Of a stretch of 64,000 bases of DNA, positions 1 to 8,005 are shown in pieces (positions within the stretch are counted from its first letter, which is position 1; each line of letters begins with the position of its first letter). Origin of the DNA: Methylobacterium adhaesivum (GTDB lineage: Bacteria > Pseudomonadota > Alphaproteobacteria > Rhizobiales > Beijerinckiaceae); assembly GCF_022179065.1 (NCBI RefSeq), contig NZ_BPQD01000017.1, forward strand, positions 1 to 64,000, in the 5' to 3' direction. Under the pieces are notes generated by a model. That model saw only the letters and a program-made list of their open reading frames with translations. It made no database searches and was not told where the DNA came from. The position numbers were made by a program, and so were the translations under genes.

Positions 1-28
1 CCCCTCTCCCGACCCGCTTCGCGGGCCA

Positions 29-52
29 CCCTCTCCCGCAGAGGGGAGAGGG
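29..52. repeat. Short C/T-rich inverted repeat (REP-like)
   Basis: A 9-bp stem CCCTCTCCC / GGGAGAGGG (29-37 and 44-52) encloses a short loop, and a related CCCTCTCCC string occurs at 2-10. Interspersed elements of this look are common between genes in Hyphomicrobiales. It could also act as a weak terminator for a gene to the left of the window. Confidence 0.5.
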
Positions 53-81
53 AAGAACCTGAGCCAGGAGGAACCCAAGCC

Positions 82-1134
82 ATGATGCACGGAGACATCT
101 CGTCCAGCGCCGACAGCGTCGGCGTCGCGGTGGTGAACTACAAGATGCCCCGCCTTCACACCAAGGCGGAGGTGCTGGAGAACGCGAAGAAGATTGGCGA
201 CATGATCGTCGGCATGAAGTCCGGCCTGCCGGGCCTCGACCTCGTGATCTTTCCCGAATACTCGACGCATGGGATCATGTACGACGCGGCCGAGATGTAC
301 GAGACCGCCGCCACCGTCCCTGGGGCGGAGACGGAGATCTTCGCCGCTGCCTGCCGCAAGGCGAAGGTCTGGGGTGTGTTCTCGCTGACCGGCGAGCGCC
401 ACGAGGAGCACCCTCACAAGGCGCCCTACAACACCCTCATCCTCATGAACGACCAGGGCGAGATCGTTCAGAAGTACCGCAAGATCATGCCCTGGACGCC
501 CATCGAGGGCTGGTATCCGGGCGACCGCACCTACGTATCCGACGGTCCCAAGGGGCTGAAGATCAGCCTCATCATCTGTGACGACGGTAACTATCCCGAG
601 ATCTGGCGCGACTGCGCCATGCGGGGCGCCGAACTCATCATCCGCTGCCAGGGCTACATGTATCCGGCGAAAGAACAGCAGATCCTCATGTCGAAGGCGA
701 TGGCGTTCGCCAACAACACCTACGTGGCCGTGGCCAACGCCGCCGGGTTCGACGGGGTCTATTCCTACTTCGGCCACTCGGCCATCGTCGGCTTCGACGG
801 GCGCACCCTCGGCGAGTGTGGGGAGGAAGAGATGGGTATCCAGTACGCGGCCCTGTCGAAGTTCCTCATCCGCGATGCGCGTGCCCACGGCCAGTCCGAA
901 AACCACCTCTTCAAGCTGCTCCACCGCGGCTACACCGGCATGATCAACTCGAAGGAAAACCGCCACGGGCTTTCGGAATGCCCCTACGACTTCTACCGCC
1001 GCTGGATCGAGGACCCTGATGCCACCCGCGACGCCGTGCGGGCCATCACCCGCCAGGGGGTCGGCACCGAGGAATGCCCCATCGACGGCATCCCTTTCGT
1101 CGGCAAGGGCGAAGGACCGCCTGATCCGCGCTGA
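82..1134 (+). CDS. amiE: Aliphatic amidase AmiE
   Basis: Hydrolyses short-chain aliphatic amides such as acetamide to the acid and ammonia, in the cytoplasm. The protein is 350 aa, the usual length for AmiE. The nitrilase-superfamily triad falls at the canonical numbering: Glu59 in FPEYS, Lys134 in KYRK and Cys166 in IICDDGN. The sequence is close to classical AmiE from end to end ([36 protein letters not shown]). The ATG at 82 follows an AGGAGG Shine-Dalgarno sequence at 66-71; a second ATG directly follows the first. No transporter or AmiC/AmiR-type regulator is visible in the 1.5 kb on the right, so control is unknown. Formamidase AmiF is the alternative, but length and motifs fit AmiE better. 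Confidence 0.95.
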   Translation: MMHGDISSSADSVGVAVVNYKMPRLHTKAEVLENAKKIGDMIVGMKSGLPGLDLVIFPEYSTHGIMYDAAEMYETAATVPGAETEIFAAACRKAKVWGVFSLTGERHEEHPHKAPYNTLILMNDQGEIVQKYRKIMPWTPIEGWYPGDRTYVSDGPKGLKISLIICDDGNYPEIWRDCAMRGAELIIRCQGYMYPAKEQQILMSKAMAFANNTYVAVANAAGFDGVYSYFGHSAIVGFDGRTLGECGEEEMGIQYAALSKFLIRDARAHGQSENHLFKLLHRGYTGMINSKENRHGLSECPYDFYRRWIEDPDATRDAVRAITRQGVGTEECPIDGIPFVGKGEGPPDPR

Positions 1135-1648
1135 GGAAACCGTTCGCGGTCATTCTCTTCCTGGCACTCGCCCTTCCTGACACGCGCAAAACGCCCGCGG
1201 CGGTGGCGCACGCGAGCGAGAACCGGCCGGGCAGGGAAGTTTAGCGAGGTGCTTCCGCAGAACGGTGGTGGGCGCGCCAGCCCCGGGGCTGGCGCGCCCA
1301 CCACCGTTCTGCGATTGCCCCGTGTGCCTCGTTCACGCCCGCGAGCCGAATGGGGACGGCAGGGCGAGGGATCCAACTGGCTCTCGCAATACGCACGCTG
1401 CGCCGTCGTGCCCGGGAACAAGTGCCGGTTTCGACCGGAAGTTTTGTGGGGCACTCTTGGGATGGCGTTCGAGACAGCGCAGCCGAGTCCGACATGAAAC
1501 CTGGGCGTCCACTGCCAGGACACGACATCCTCGGGCATATCTTAGTTATGCAGGATCAGGTGGAAATCTAGTTGATCGAGCGCGATATAAAACCGTTCAT
1601 TAACCATCCAACTGCATAGCGAGCGAACGTCCGTTCCGGGGTTTGCTT
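1135..1648. other. Intergenic region between amiE and the chemoreceptor gene
   Basis: This 514-bp stretch has no convincing gene; the open frames in it are GC-driven and overlap one another on both strands. It holds the long palindrome described separately. From about 1540 it becomes AT-richer, as a promoter region would. A TTAACCAT string at 1600-1607 resembles a CtrA half-site, but no second half follows at N7 spacing. Confidence 0.5.
1256..1313. repeat. 58-bp perfect palindrome
   Basis: Positions 1256-1284 are the exact reverse complement of 1285-1313: 29 bp per arm, no spacer, symmetry axis at CCCC|GGGG. No T-tract follows either arm, so it is not a standard intrinsic terminator. It could extrude a cruciform, form an RNA hairpin, or be a fold-back assembly error. 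Confidence 0.85.
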
Positions 1649-3340
1649 ATGTCTGTCCTGTCTAATATCAAAATATTACACAAGTTACTTCTCGTCATCG
1701 GCATGATCGGCGTTGTGGTTGGAGGCTGTGTTTGGTATTCAACCGTACAGATGGCGGTGATCGATCAGGCCTATACACACTTCATCGAAAAGGATTCCCG
1801 CGCCGCCGCCTCCGCGCGTCGTCTGAACCGGCTCGTCTATCAGATGAGCTACACGGCCTACCGGATGGTGGCCGAGACGGATCGCGAGCGCGTTCGCAGC
1901 GTCAGCGCCAGTTTCGATGCGTTGCCTCCGGAGGTCGATTCGCTCCTCACGGATATTCGAACCAACGCCCCGTACTTCGCCCCACGCATCGACGACGTCG
2001 CCGGCCTTCTCGGGTCCTATGTCCGCAACATCGAACTCATGCGGTCCCTCGTCGCTCAGGACCGCAACGCGCAGGCCCTCGCCCTGGGGCACGAGAAGGT
2101 CGATCCCGTGCAGGAGAGGGTCTTCGCGACCGTCCGTACCCTTGGTCGGGACATCGAGGCCAGAATTCATCAGGGATCGAATGATCTGACGATCCAGACC
2201 AACACCACGCGCTACACCGCCATGATCTTGTCGGCGTTCGGCGTCGTCTTCGGGGCCGTCCTGGCGATTCTCATCGTGCTTTTCGGGATCACGCGCCCCA
2301 TCGGCGGGTTGACCCGCGCGCTGGAGCGCATGGCCCGGGGCGACGCCGACGCGCAGATCCCGGAAGCCGGCCGTGGCGACGAGATCGGCGCCATCGGCCG
2401 CGCCGTCGACGGCATCAAGGCCCTGGTGGCACGCAAGGCGGCCGAGGAGGCCGAGATGCGCCGGATCACCGATGCAGCGGCGATGATGGAGCGCCGGCGC
2501 ACCATGATCGAGCTCGCCGACGGCTTCGAGGGCGCGGTGGGCGGCATCGTCGGCCGGCTGTCCTGTGCGGCCACGGAACTCCAGGGCACCGCCCGGACCA
2601 TGAGCGCGACCGCCAATCAGACCGCGAGCCAGTCCACCACCGTGGCGACGGCGGCCGAGGCGGCGGCGGCCAATGTCGGCACCGTGGCGGCGGCGGCCGA
2701 GGAGCTCGGCGCCTCCGTGCAGGAGATCGGCCGCCAGGTCGGCGGCTCCGCCGACCTCGCCCACGGCGCCGTGACGGAGGCAGACCAGACGGCGGTCCTC
2801 GTTCAGACCCTCGCCGGGGCGGCCGCCCGCGTCGGCGACGTCGTCGGTCTGATCTCGAGCATCGCCGGCCAGACCAACCTGTTGGCGCTGAACGCCACCA
2901 TCGAGGCGGCGCGGGCGGGAGAGTCGGGGCGGGGTTTCGCCGTCGTCGCCTCGGAAGTGAAGGAACTCGCCGGCCAGACGGCACGGGCGACGGAAGAAAT
3001 CGCAAACCAGATCACGCAGATCCAGGGGGCTACGGGGCAGGCTGTGGCCGCCATCGGCAGCATCACCACCCGGATCCGCGAGATCAGCGGGGTCGCGACC
3101 TCCATCGCGGCCGCCGTCGAGGAGCAGGGTGCGGCGACCCAGGAGATCGTGCGCAACGTCTCTCAGGCGGCTGTCGGCACGGGTGAGGTCACGGGCAACA
3201 TCACCGGTGTCGCCCGGGCAGCGGAGGAGACCGGAGCCGCGGCCAGCCAGGTCCTGTCCTCGGCCTCCGAACTCTCGCGCCAAACGGAGCACCTCGGCGT
3301 CGAGGTCCGGCGCTTCCTCGCCACCGTCCGCGCGGCCTGA
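1649..3340 (+). CDS. Methyl-accepting chemotaxis protein
   Basis: Inner-membrane chemoreceptor of 563 aa. A transmembrane helix lies at about residues 10-30, followed by a periplasmic domain of about 155 aa, a second helix at about 190-215, a HAMP domain, and the cytoplasmic signalling domain with the conserved hairpin tip ([29 protein letters not shown]). The ligand domain resembles a four-helix bundle; its ligand is unknown. The C-terminus ([10 protein letters not shown]) has no NWETF-type pentapeptide for binding CheR. An in-frame TTG lies two codons earlier, but the ATG at 1649 is the more likely start; no strong Shine-Dalgarno sequence precedes it. It probably feeds the che operon at 23-29 kb, which has no receptor gene of its own nearby. 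Confidence 0.92.
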   Translation: MSVLSNIKILHKLLLVIGMIGVVVGGCVWYSTVQMAVIDQAYTHFIEKDSRAAASARRLNRLVYQMSYTAYRMVAETDRERVRSVSASFDALPPEVDSLLTDIRTNAPYFAPRIDDVAGLLGSYVRNIELMRSLVAQDRNAQALALGHEKVDPVQERVFATVRTLGRDIEARIHQGSNDLTIQTNTTRYTAMILSAFGVVFGAVLAILIVLFGITRPIGGLTRALERMARGDADAQIPEAGRGDEIGAIGRAVDGIKALVARKAAEEAEMRRITDAAAMMERRRTMIELADGFEGAVGGIVGRLSCAATELQGTARTMSATANQTASQSTTVATAAEAAAANVGTVAAAAEELGASVQEIGRQVGGSADLAHGAVTEADQTAVLVQTLAGAAARVGDVVGLISSIAGQTNLLALNATIEAARAGESGRGFAVVASEVKELAGQTARATEEIANQITQIQGATGQAVAAIGSITTRIREISGVATSIAAAVEEQGAATQEIVRNVSQAAVGTGEVTGNITGVARAAEETGAAASQVLSSASELSRQTEHLGVEVRRFLATVRAA

Positions 3341-3385
3341 TCCGGCACTGACCGAACCTGCTTGGCCTTTGCGGCCCATCGTTCT

Positions 3386-3419
3386 CCATCAGGTCGCGCC
3401 TCACGGCGCGGCCTGATGG
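3386..3419. terminator. Hairpin after the chemoreceptor gene
   Basis: CCATCAGG... pairs with ...CCTGATGG in a 15-bp stem with one T/G position and a TCAC loop, 45 bp after the stop codon. There is no T-run on the + strand, so it may be a Rho-assisted or processing hairpin rather than a strict intrinsic terminator. Confidence 0.5.
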
Positions 3420-3847
3420 CGTTCAGGCGGCCGACACCGGACTTCCGGCATCTACTTGAATGCACGTTCAACGAAGATTCATGCAAGCACTACATACTCA
3501 TGATTGTATTTGAGTTGTCGAGGGCGATACGAAGTTCAGCGGCGATAGACACGGGGCGTAAGGATTTCACTGACGTAGCTTTCGCGTCGAAAGATTGAAT
3601 ATTTTTATGGCAGTCTTCAAATATCCAGCTTAAGGTTTGCAGGATCGCCGCTTGGGATTTCAGTGTTGGCGGGGAGATTCGCAGTGGGATGAGGAATCCA
3701 TTCTGCACTCGTTCGTTGTGATGCGACGGTGTCGTCCGGGGGGGCGTACTCGGTTCTGGTTTCGATGTTTGGCCGCCTATCCATCGCGCTTCGATGGAAA
3801 ATGGCATTCGCCGTCGTAACGACCATTAAGGGGCTGGACATATCGCC
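3420..3847. other. AT-richer intergenic region upstream of the two-component pair
   Basis: About 430 bp of visibly lower GC than the flanks (for example around 3590-3620). I recognise no gene: short open frames on both strands lack family resemblance and good ribosome-binding sites. It presumably carries the promoter of the histidine kinase gene. Confidence 0.4.
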
Positions 3848-4744
3848 ATGGCGCAGGTTTCGATCCACTCTAATCCGCTAGGATCTGTCAAAGACGAGGC
3901 CGGGTTCTCGTCGCGCTCCAGTTCAGCGTTCAGGATCAAGGGCCATTTTTCGAGTGATGCCCCGGATCACGACATGGAGATACTACTTGCCGACCATCGC
4001 CGTACGATAGCGCGAGGAACGATTGCTTCGGAGGTGGTGGACGATACTGGATTGGATCGCGGTCTTTCCGTGCTGCGGTCGGAACAGGCTCGGCCGGGCG
4101 GTATCGGCGTAACCACCGATCTGGCGCAGGACCTCCACGATTGCGGTGGGTACCATCTGGCGTTGCTGCAGATCTCCCTCAAGCTCCTCGACGCGTTCGT
4201 CCCCGAGGGGCGGGGCCGGGCGCATCTCGACCGGACCAAGGCCCAGCTCGCCCGCTTCGCAGCCGACCTGGGGTCCATCGCGGCGCGGCAGGCGGTCATT
4301 GCCCGGGCCGAGACCGATTCCCGCGACCTCGAGGCGTTCCTGGTCGCGACTCCGGACGCGTGGTCCCTGGCCTGCGGGCTCCCCGTCGATTTCCGCTGCA
4401 ACCGGCCGGGTTTGCGCCTGCCCGTGGCCATCGAGCAACCGCTCCTGCGGGTGCTGCAGGAATCCCTCACCAATGTCCTCAAGCATGCCCGCACGGCGAC
4501 CCGGGTCACGGTGGATCTGAGCGTGCGGCGCGGGTTCCTCACTCTCACCGTCGCCGACGACGGCTGCGGCTTCGATCCGCCCCCTGCCCTCGCCGCCGGC
4601 CGTCGATCGACGCACGCGAAGGCCGTCGGACAGGGACTCCCTGGAATGGCCGCCCGAATGGCGCGGATCGGGGGACGGCTCACCATCGAGTCGGCGCGCG
4701 GGCACGGGACGCGAATCCGCGCTCGCCTGCGGCTTCCGGCGTGA
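3848..4744 (+). CDS. Soluble NarL-type sensor histidine kinase (HisKA_3 / HATPase_c)
   Basis: 298-aa cytoplasmic kinase with no transmembrane segment. Its N-terminal 80-odd residues match no domain I know. The dimerisation segment contains DLAQDLHDCGGYHLALLQ, whose His is the likely phospho-acceptor of the HisKA_3 type. The C-terminal ATPase has an N-box (LLRVLQESLTNVLKHA), a G1 box (DDGCGF) and a G2 box (GQGLPGMAARM). The response regulator gene begins 9 bp after the stop, so they are almost certainly an operon and a cognate pair. The signal is unknown; without a membrane domain it is either intracellular or relayed by a partner. The start at 3848 is tentative, since a later ATG at 3974 is in frame. 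Confidence 0.85.
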   Translation: MAQVSIHSNPLGSVKDEAGFSSRSSSAFRIKGHFSSDAPDHDMEILLADHRRTIARGTIASEVVDDTGLDRGLSVLRSEQARPGGIGVTTDLAQDLHDCGGYHLALLQISLKLLDAFVPEGRGRAHLDRTKAQLARFAADLGSIAARQAVIARAETDSRDLEAFLVATPDAWSLACGLPVDFRCNRPGLRLPVAIEQPLLRVLQESLTNVLKHARTATRVTVDLSVRRGFLTLTVADDGCGFDPPPALAAGRRSTHAKAVGQGLPGMAARMARIGGRLTIESARGHGTRIRARLRLPA

Positions 4745-4753
4745 GGGGTCACC

Positions 4754-5446
4754 GTGTTCGAGACCGCTTCCGAGGGAGGCGCGGACGCGATCCGGATCGT
4801 CCTGGCCGACGATCACCCCGCCATCCTGGCGGGCCTGCGGGCGCTCATCGACGGCACCGACGGCATGACCGTGGTGGCGGCGGCCAATACCGGCGGACAG
4901 GCCCTGCGCCTGATCGAGGAGTTCGCACCCGGCGTCGCGGTGGTGGATATCGCCCTGCCTGACATGACTGGCGTCGTCTTGGCCCGCAAAGCGGCCGCCC
5001 TGGCGCTGCCGACGCGGCTCATCGTCCTCACCGCTCACAACGACCGGACCCTGGTGCAGACCGCCTTCGAGGCCGGCGTGCGCGGCTATGTGCTGAAAGG
5101 CTCTCCTATCGACCACGTGCTGCACGCGGTGCGGGCGGTGATGACGGAGGGATTCTACCTCGATCCGACCATTGCCGGACAACTGTTCGATCCGCGTGTC
5201 GCGCCGGGGCGGCGACGGGCGTCGATGGACCAGGGCGCGATGCAACTCGCCCTGACCCAGCGCGAGAGCGAGGTGATCCGCCTCGTGGCCCTCGGCCACA
5301 CCAACAAGGAAATCTCGGGACAGATCAACGTCACCACGAAGTCCATCGAGACTTACAAGATGCGCGCCTGCGACAAGCTCGGCATCCGCACCCGGGCGCA
5401 GATCGTGCGCTACGCGCGGCTCCAGGGTTGGCTCTGCGAGCCGTGA
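4754..5446 (+). CDS. NarL/FixJ-family response regulator
   Basis: 230 aa. The receiver domain (about residues 12-130) has the acidic pair Asp19/Asp20, phospho-acceptor Asp65 in VVDIALPD, Thr93 and Lys115. A LuxR-type helix-turn-helix follows at about 165-225 (LTQRESEVIRLVALGHTNKE, then KSIETYKMRACDKLGI). It is the probable partner of the upstream kinase. The start is a GTG at 4754. Its last 37 bp overlap the 3' end of the convergent HEPN-like gene. No target promoter can be assigned from sequence. Confidence 0.92.
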   Translation: MFETASEGGADAIRIVLADDHPAILAGLRALIDGTDGMTVVAAANTGGQALRLIEEFAPGVAVVDIALPDMTGVVLARKAAALALPTRLIVLTAHNDRTLVQTAFEAGVRGYVLKGSPIDHVLHAVRAVMTEGFYLDPTIAGQLFDPRVAPGRRRASMDQGAMQLALTQRESEVIRLVALGHTNKEISGQINVTTKSIETYKMRACDKLGIRTRAQIVRYARLQGWLCEP

Positions 5447-6021
5447 GCGCGATCGGGCGCGGCTGAAACCCGTGCGTCCAGGCAGGCCGCCAGCACGGGC
5501 AGGAACTGCCACAGGTCGCGGTTGAGCCGGGTGAGCTGACGGTTCACGTCCGTGAGTTCCCGTACCCGCGCGTCGTCCATGGGGCGTCGGGTACCGAGGC
5601 CGAGGCGTCCGCCGTGCTCGACGATCCGCATGGTGTTGGTATGGGTGATCTCGCCGGCCGCGTTCACCTCCGACATGGCGTGTGTGAGGTCGTTGCGGAC
5701 CTTGGTGGTGGCGTTGAAGCGGCGGATCAGGCGCTCCAGGGTTTGAGCGACGGCCGGATCGGTGAGCTTCACCGAGGCGAGGCGCCGGATCAGGTCGAGG
5801 CGCGCCCGGCTCGTGTTCAGGGTGCCGAAGACGAGGGCCGCCGTGACCTCGTCCGTCCGCAACAGCAGCATCAGGACATAGACGAACAGGCTCTCGTTGT
5901 TGGACCAGCTCAAGCCCAGGTTGCCGATGAGGCTCAGGATCTGCGTCTGCCGCAGGGCGGCCTCGCCCTTCGGAGGCTGGATCGCATCGAAGTCCGGGGC
6001 GGCCGGCAGGTCCGTTCGCAT
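5410..6021 (-). CDS. HEPN-like protein of unknown function
   Basis: 203-aa predicted alpha-helical protein, not assigned to a named family. The segment R109-N-D-L-T-H114 matches the RX4-6H motif of HEPN domains, which in many toxins and defence proteins is the RNase active site; in others it is non-catalytic. The helices before it (LFVYVLMLLLRTDEVTAALV, then TLERLIRRFNATTKVRNDL) fit a HEPN bundle. I chose the ATG at 6021 because TCCTCC on the + strand at 6031-6036, read on this strand, is a GGAGGA Shine-Dalgarno sequence; frames opening further upstream lack one. No MNT-type antitoxin is adjacent. The 3' end overlaps the response regulator by 37 bp. HEPN membership is inference from one motif. 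Confidence 0.6.
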   Translation of the reverse strand: MRTDLPAAPDFDAIQPPKGEAALRQTQILSLIGNLGLSWSNNESLFVYVLMLLLRTDEVTAALVFGTLNTSRARLDLIRRLASVKLTDPAVAQTLERLIRRFNATTKVRNDLTHAMSEVNAAGEITHTNTMRIVEHGGRLGLGTRRPMDDARVRELTDVNRQLTRLNRDLWQFLPVLAACLDARVSAAPDRAHGSQSQPWSRA

Positions 6022-6265
6022 GGAATTCACTCCTCCGGGCCGGTCCGCCTGAGGCGGTAAGGGCGGGCCTCGGGCATTGAACCCGACGAGGGTACGGACG
6101 ATCAAGATCATTCGCGCGTTCTGGCAGTGTGAATTCTTTCGGGTCTATGTTTTCCGAGGCGAGATATCAGTTCGTCCTAAGAGATGACTTGAGTCTCCGT
6201 CCGTTCGGGGGTCTCGTTGTAACGGGCGACCCGTCGTTGCCCATGGCTTCCGAAGATTGTCCGGG

Positions 6266-6742
6266 ATGGCCCATCTCACAGACCTGTGGTTGGCCCGGCG
6301 CGGGCGCCGAGCGGCCCTGCGCTTCGTCCGCCCCTACGTGGAACGGACGCGCTGGCGGCTCGGCTCCGATCCGGGGCAGGCCTGGATGGAGCCCTACGCC
6401 CTCGGCTTCCTCTCCGGTTTGATCACCCTCGTCGCCCGGCCGCTCATGGGGCAGGCCCGCGGTGAACTCCTCGGCCTCGTTCAGGTCGAGGTATGGGCGA
6501 CCCTGACCGGGCTGCCGGACGTCGTGGCCGGCGAGCGCATCCTGACCCTGAGCCTGGGGCAGGACCTCGATTTCGCCCTCGGCTTGCGCGAGGCCCTCGA
6601 TTTCCACGCCGCCGTGCAGGCGCGCGCGCGGCGGGATGCCCTCGCGGACGAGGCCGGCACGCAGACGATCCACGACCTCTGGGACAGTCTCATCGGTTTC
6701 CGCCTCGAGGCCGGTCCCGTCCGGGCGCCCGGTGCGCCGTAG
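6266..6742 (+). CDS. Hypothetical protein
   Basis: 158 aa, unrecognised. It opens MAHLTDLWLARRGRRAALRF and contains a hydrophobic stretch (YALGFLSGLITLVARPLMG) that might be one membrane helix, then an amphipathic acidic C-terminal half. The coding GC pattern is good. It is divergent from the HEPN-like gene with 244 bp between the starts. An in-frame TTG at 6257 would add three residues; the ATG is preferred. No function is proposed. Confidence 0.55.
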   Translation: MAHLTDLWLARRGRRAALRFVRPYVERTRWRLGSDPGQAWMEPYALGFLSGLITLVARPLMGQARGELLGLVQVEVWATLTGLPDVVAGERILTLSLGQDLDFALGLREALDFHAAVQARARRDALADEAGTQTIHDLWDSLIGFRLEAGPVRAPGAP

Positions 6743-7077
6743 TCATTAACCTGGATTTCGCCTGCCGCCCTCGGTTTTTCGCGTTTCTTGTTGCGGCGCG
6801 GCAGAATAGGTCTGTGAAAGATCCGCGCCGGGCATGTCTGCATCGAGCTTTCGGGTTTTCCTGACGAAGATTTACGTTTTTTTAACACTTACGAACCGTG
6901 GCCGTTCTGCAAAGTTCGTTTCGCTCCCAAGTGAAGCGCGCCGAACCGGCCCCGCCGGAGAGGTCGAGAGCTTCGGGAGTGCTATCCGGCACAGGTTTTA
7001 TTCGATCGTCTCGCCGACGTAGAAGATCAGCGAGTCATCGATCCCCCGTGCCTCATCCAACCAACGGGAGAACGATC
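6743..7077. other. Leader region of the type I secretion locus
   Basis: 335 bp without a convincing gene. It contains AT-rich patches (a T-run at 6877-6883 followed by TTAACACTTACG) unlike the flanking coding DNA, and probably holds the promoter for the downstream repeat proteins. The frame of the next gene is open through part of it, but the preferred start has the better ribosome-binding site. Confidence 0.45.
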
Positions 7078-7905
7078 ATGAGCGGCAACAACAACTCCAA
7101 CAACGGCAACGCCATGGCAGCCCTCTTCGCCAGCCAGGCTCAGGGACAGCTTCAGGCCGAAGCGCAGGGCCAGGGTCAGGGCCAGCTGCAGGCCGCGATC
7201 CAGGATCAGGACCAGGGACAAGGGCAGAGTCAGGGCCAGAGCCAGCATTCGTACAACGAATCCGACAACGGAAATCTGAACGGCAACGGCAACCTCAACG
7301 GCAGCCTGAACGCCAACGGGAACCTCAACGGAAATCTGAACGGCAACATCAACGATAACATCAACACCGTCGACACGACGGTCACCTCGGCGGTCAACGT
7401 CACGGTTGGCGTCAACGGCGAGTGGGCCGCTCCCTCGGAGATGGGCACCATCCACCTCGACAACCTGAATATCGATCACCTCGACGGCAGCTTCTTCGTG
7501 ATGCCGGACTTCTCGGCCCAGACCCTCCATGGCGATGGGAACATCTTCAACCTCGACCAGGTCAACAGCCTCGTCGACAACGACTACCTGTCCAGCCCGA
7601 GCGTCAGCCTCGGTCTCGGCGGGCTCGAGTCCTACTGCGGCCCCGAGGGGACGCTGCCGACCTTCAACTTCACCCAGAACGCGACCGGCACCGGGGGCGA
7701 CGCCGCCATCAACAACAGCCTCGGCGGCGACCACGGGACCAGCGGGGCCGTCTCGTCGGCGAACGCCGTCACGGCCGAAGCCTTCACCCAGCACATCACG
7801 CAGGGGGCCAACATCCAGTACAACTCCATGCCGGTCTCCGTCGTCGGCGGCGATTCCCTCAGCGACATCGGCAGCGGTGACGGCGGCGGCCACCACAATT
7901 CCTGA
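7078..7905 (+). CDS. Q/G/N-rich low-complexity protein, candidate type I secretion substrate
   Basis: 275 aa with three zones. Residues 1-20 are Asn/Ser-rich. Residues about 20-58 are built of Q-G and Q-S units (QGQGQGQLQAA, DQGQGQSQGQSQ). Residues about 65-95 are N-x-N-G repeats (GNLNGNGNLNGSLNANGNLN). The rest is a beta-rich, Asn/Asp/Gly-rich domain with a single Cys and a DGGGHH tail. There is no Sec signal peptide, no RTX nonapeptide and no transmembrane helix. The start at 7078 follows GGGAG. Position directly ahead of a second repeat protein and an ABC/HlyD exporter pair suggests it is secreted by that exporter, possibly as a fibre or matrix protein. That role is inference; the protein family is unknown to me. 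Confidence 0.7.
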   Translation: MSGNNNSNNGNAMAALFASQAQGQLQAEAQGQGQGQLQAAIQDQDQGQGQSQGQSQHSYNESDNGNLNGNGNLNGSLNANGNLNGNLNGNINDNINTVDTTVTSAVNVTVGVNGEWAAPSEMGTIHLDNLNIDHLDGSFFVMPDFSAQTLHGDGNIFNLDQVNSLVDNDYLSSPSVSLGLGGLESYCGPEGTLPTFNFTQNATGTGGDAAINNSLGGDHGTSGAVSSANAVTAEAFTQHITQGANIQYNSMPVSVVGGDSLSDIGSGDGGGHHNS

Positions 7906-7917
7906 GCCATGATCCCG

Positions 7918-7942
7918 ACCCGCGCCGATGTCCGGCGCGGGT
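7918..7942 (+). terminator. Intrinsic terminator-like hairpin after the Q/N-rich gene
   Basis: A perfect 9-bp stem ACCCGCGCC / GGCGCGGGT with a 7-nt loop is followed by TTCTTCC, 12 bp beyond the stop codon. It would end or attenuate transcription before the second repeat gene. An in-frame ATG at 7928 lies in the loop, which argues against that ATG as the start of the next gene. Confidence 0.65.
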
Positions 7943-7964
7943 TCTTCCACGCTCACCGATCCCG

Positions 7965-7992
7965 GCGCGCCGGCCGTTCCCGGCCGGCGCGC
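7965..7992. other. 12-bp perfect GC hairpin before the second repeat gene
   Basis: GCGCGCCGGCCG at 7965-7976 pairs exactly with 7981-7992 around a TTCC loop. It ends 13 bp before the preferred ATG at 8006, so in mRNA it could limit ribosome access or protect the 5' end. No T-run follows. Confidence 0.6.
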
Positions 7993-8005
7993 GCGGGGTG
8001 TGCCG

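Noticed and set aside
3983-5512. 509-codon minus-strand frame opposite the two-component pair
   Set aside because: Antisense to a histidine kinase and response regulator with intact motifs; no domain in its translation.
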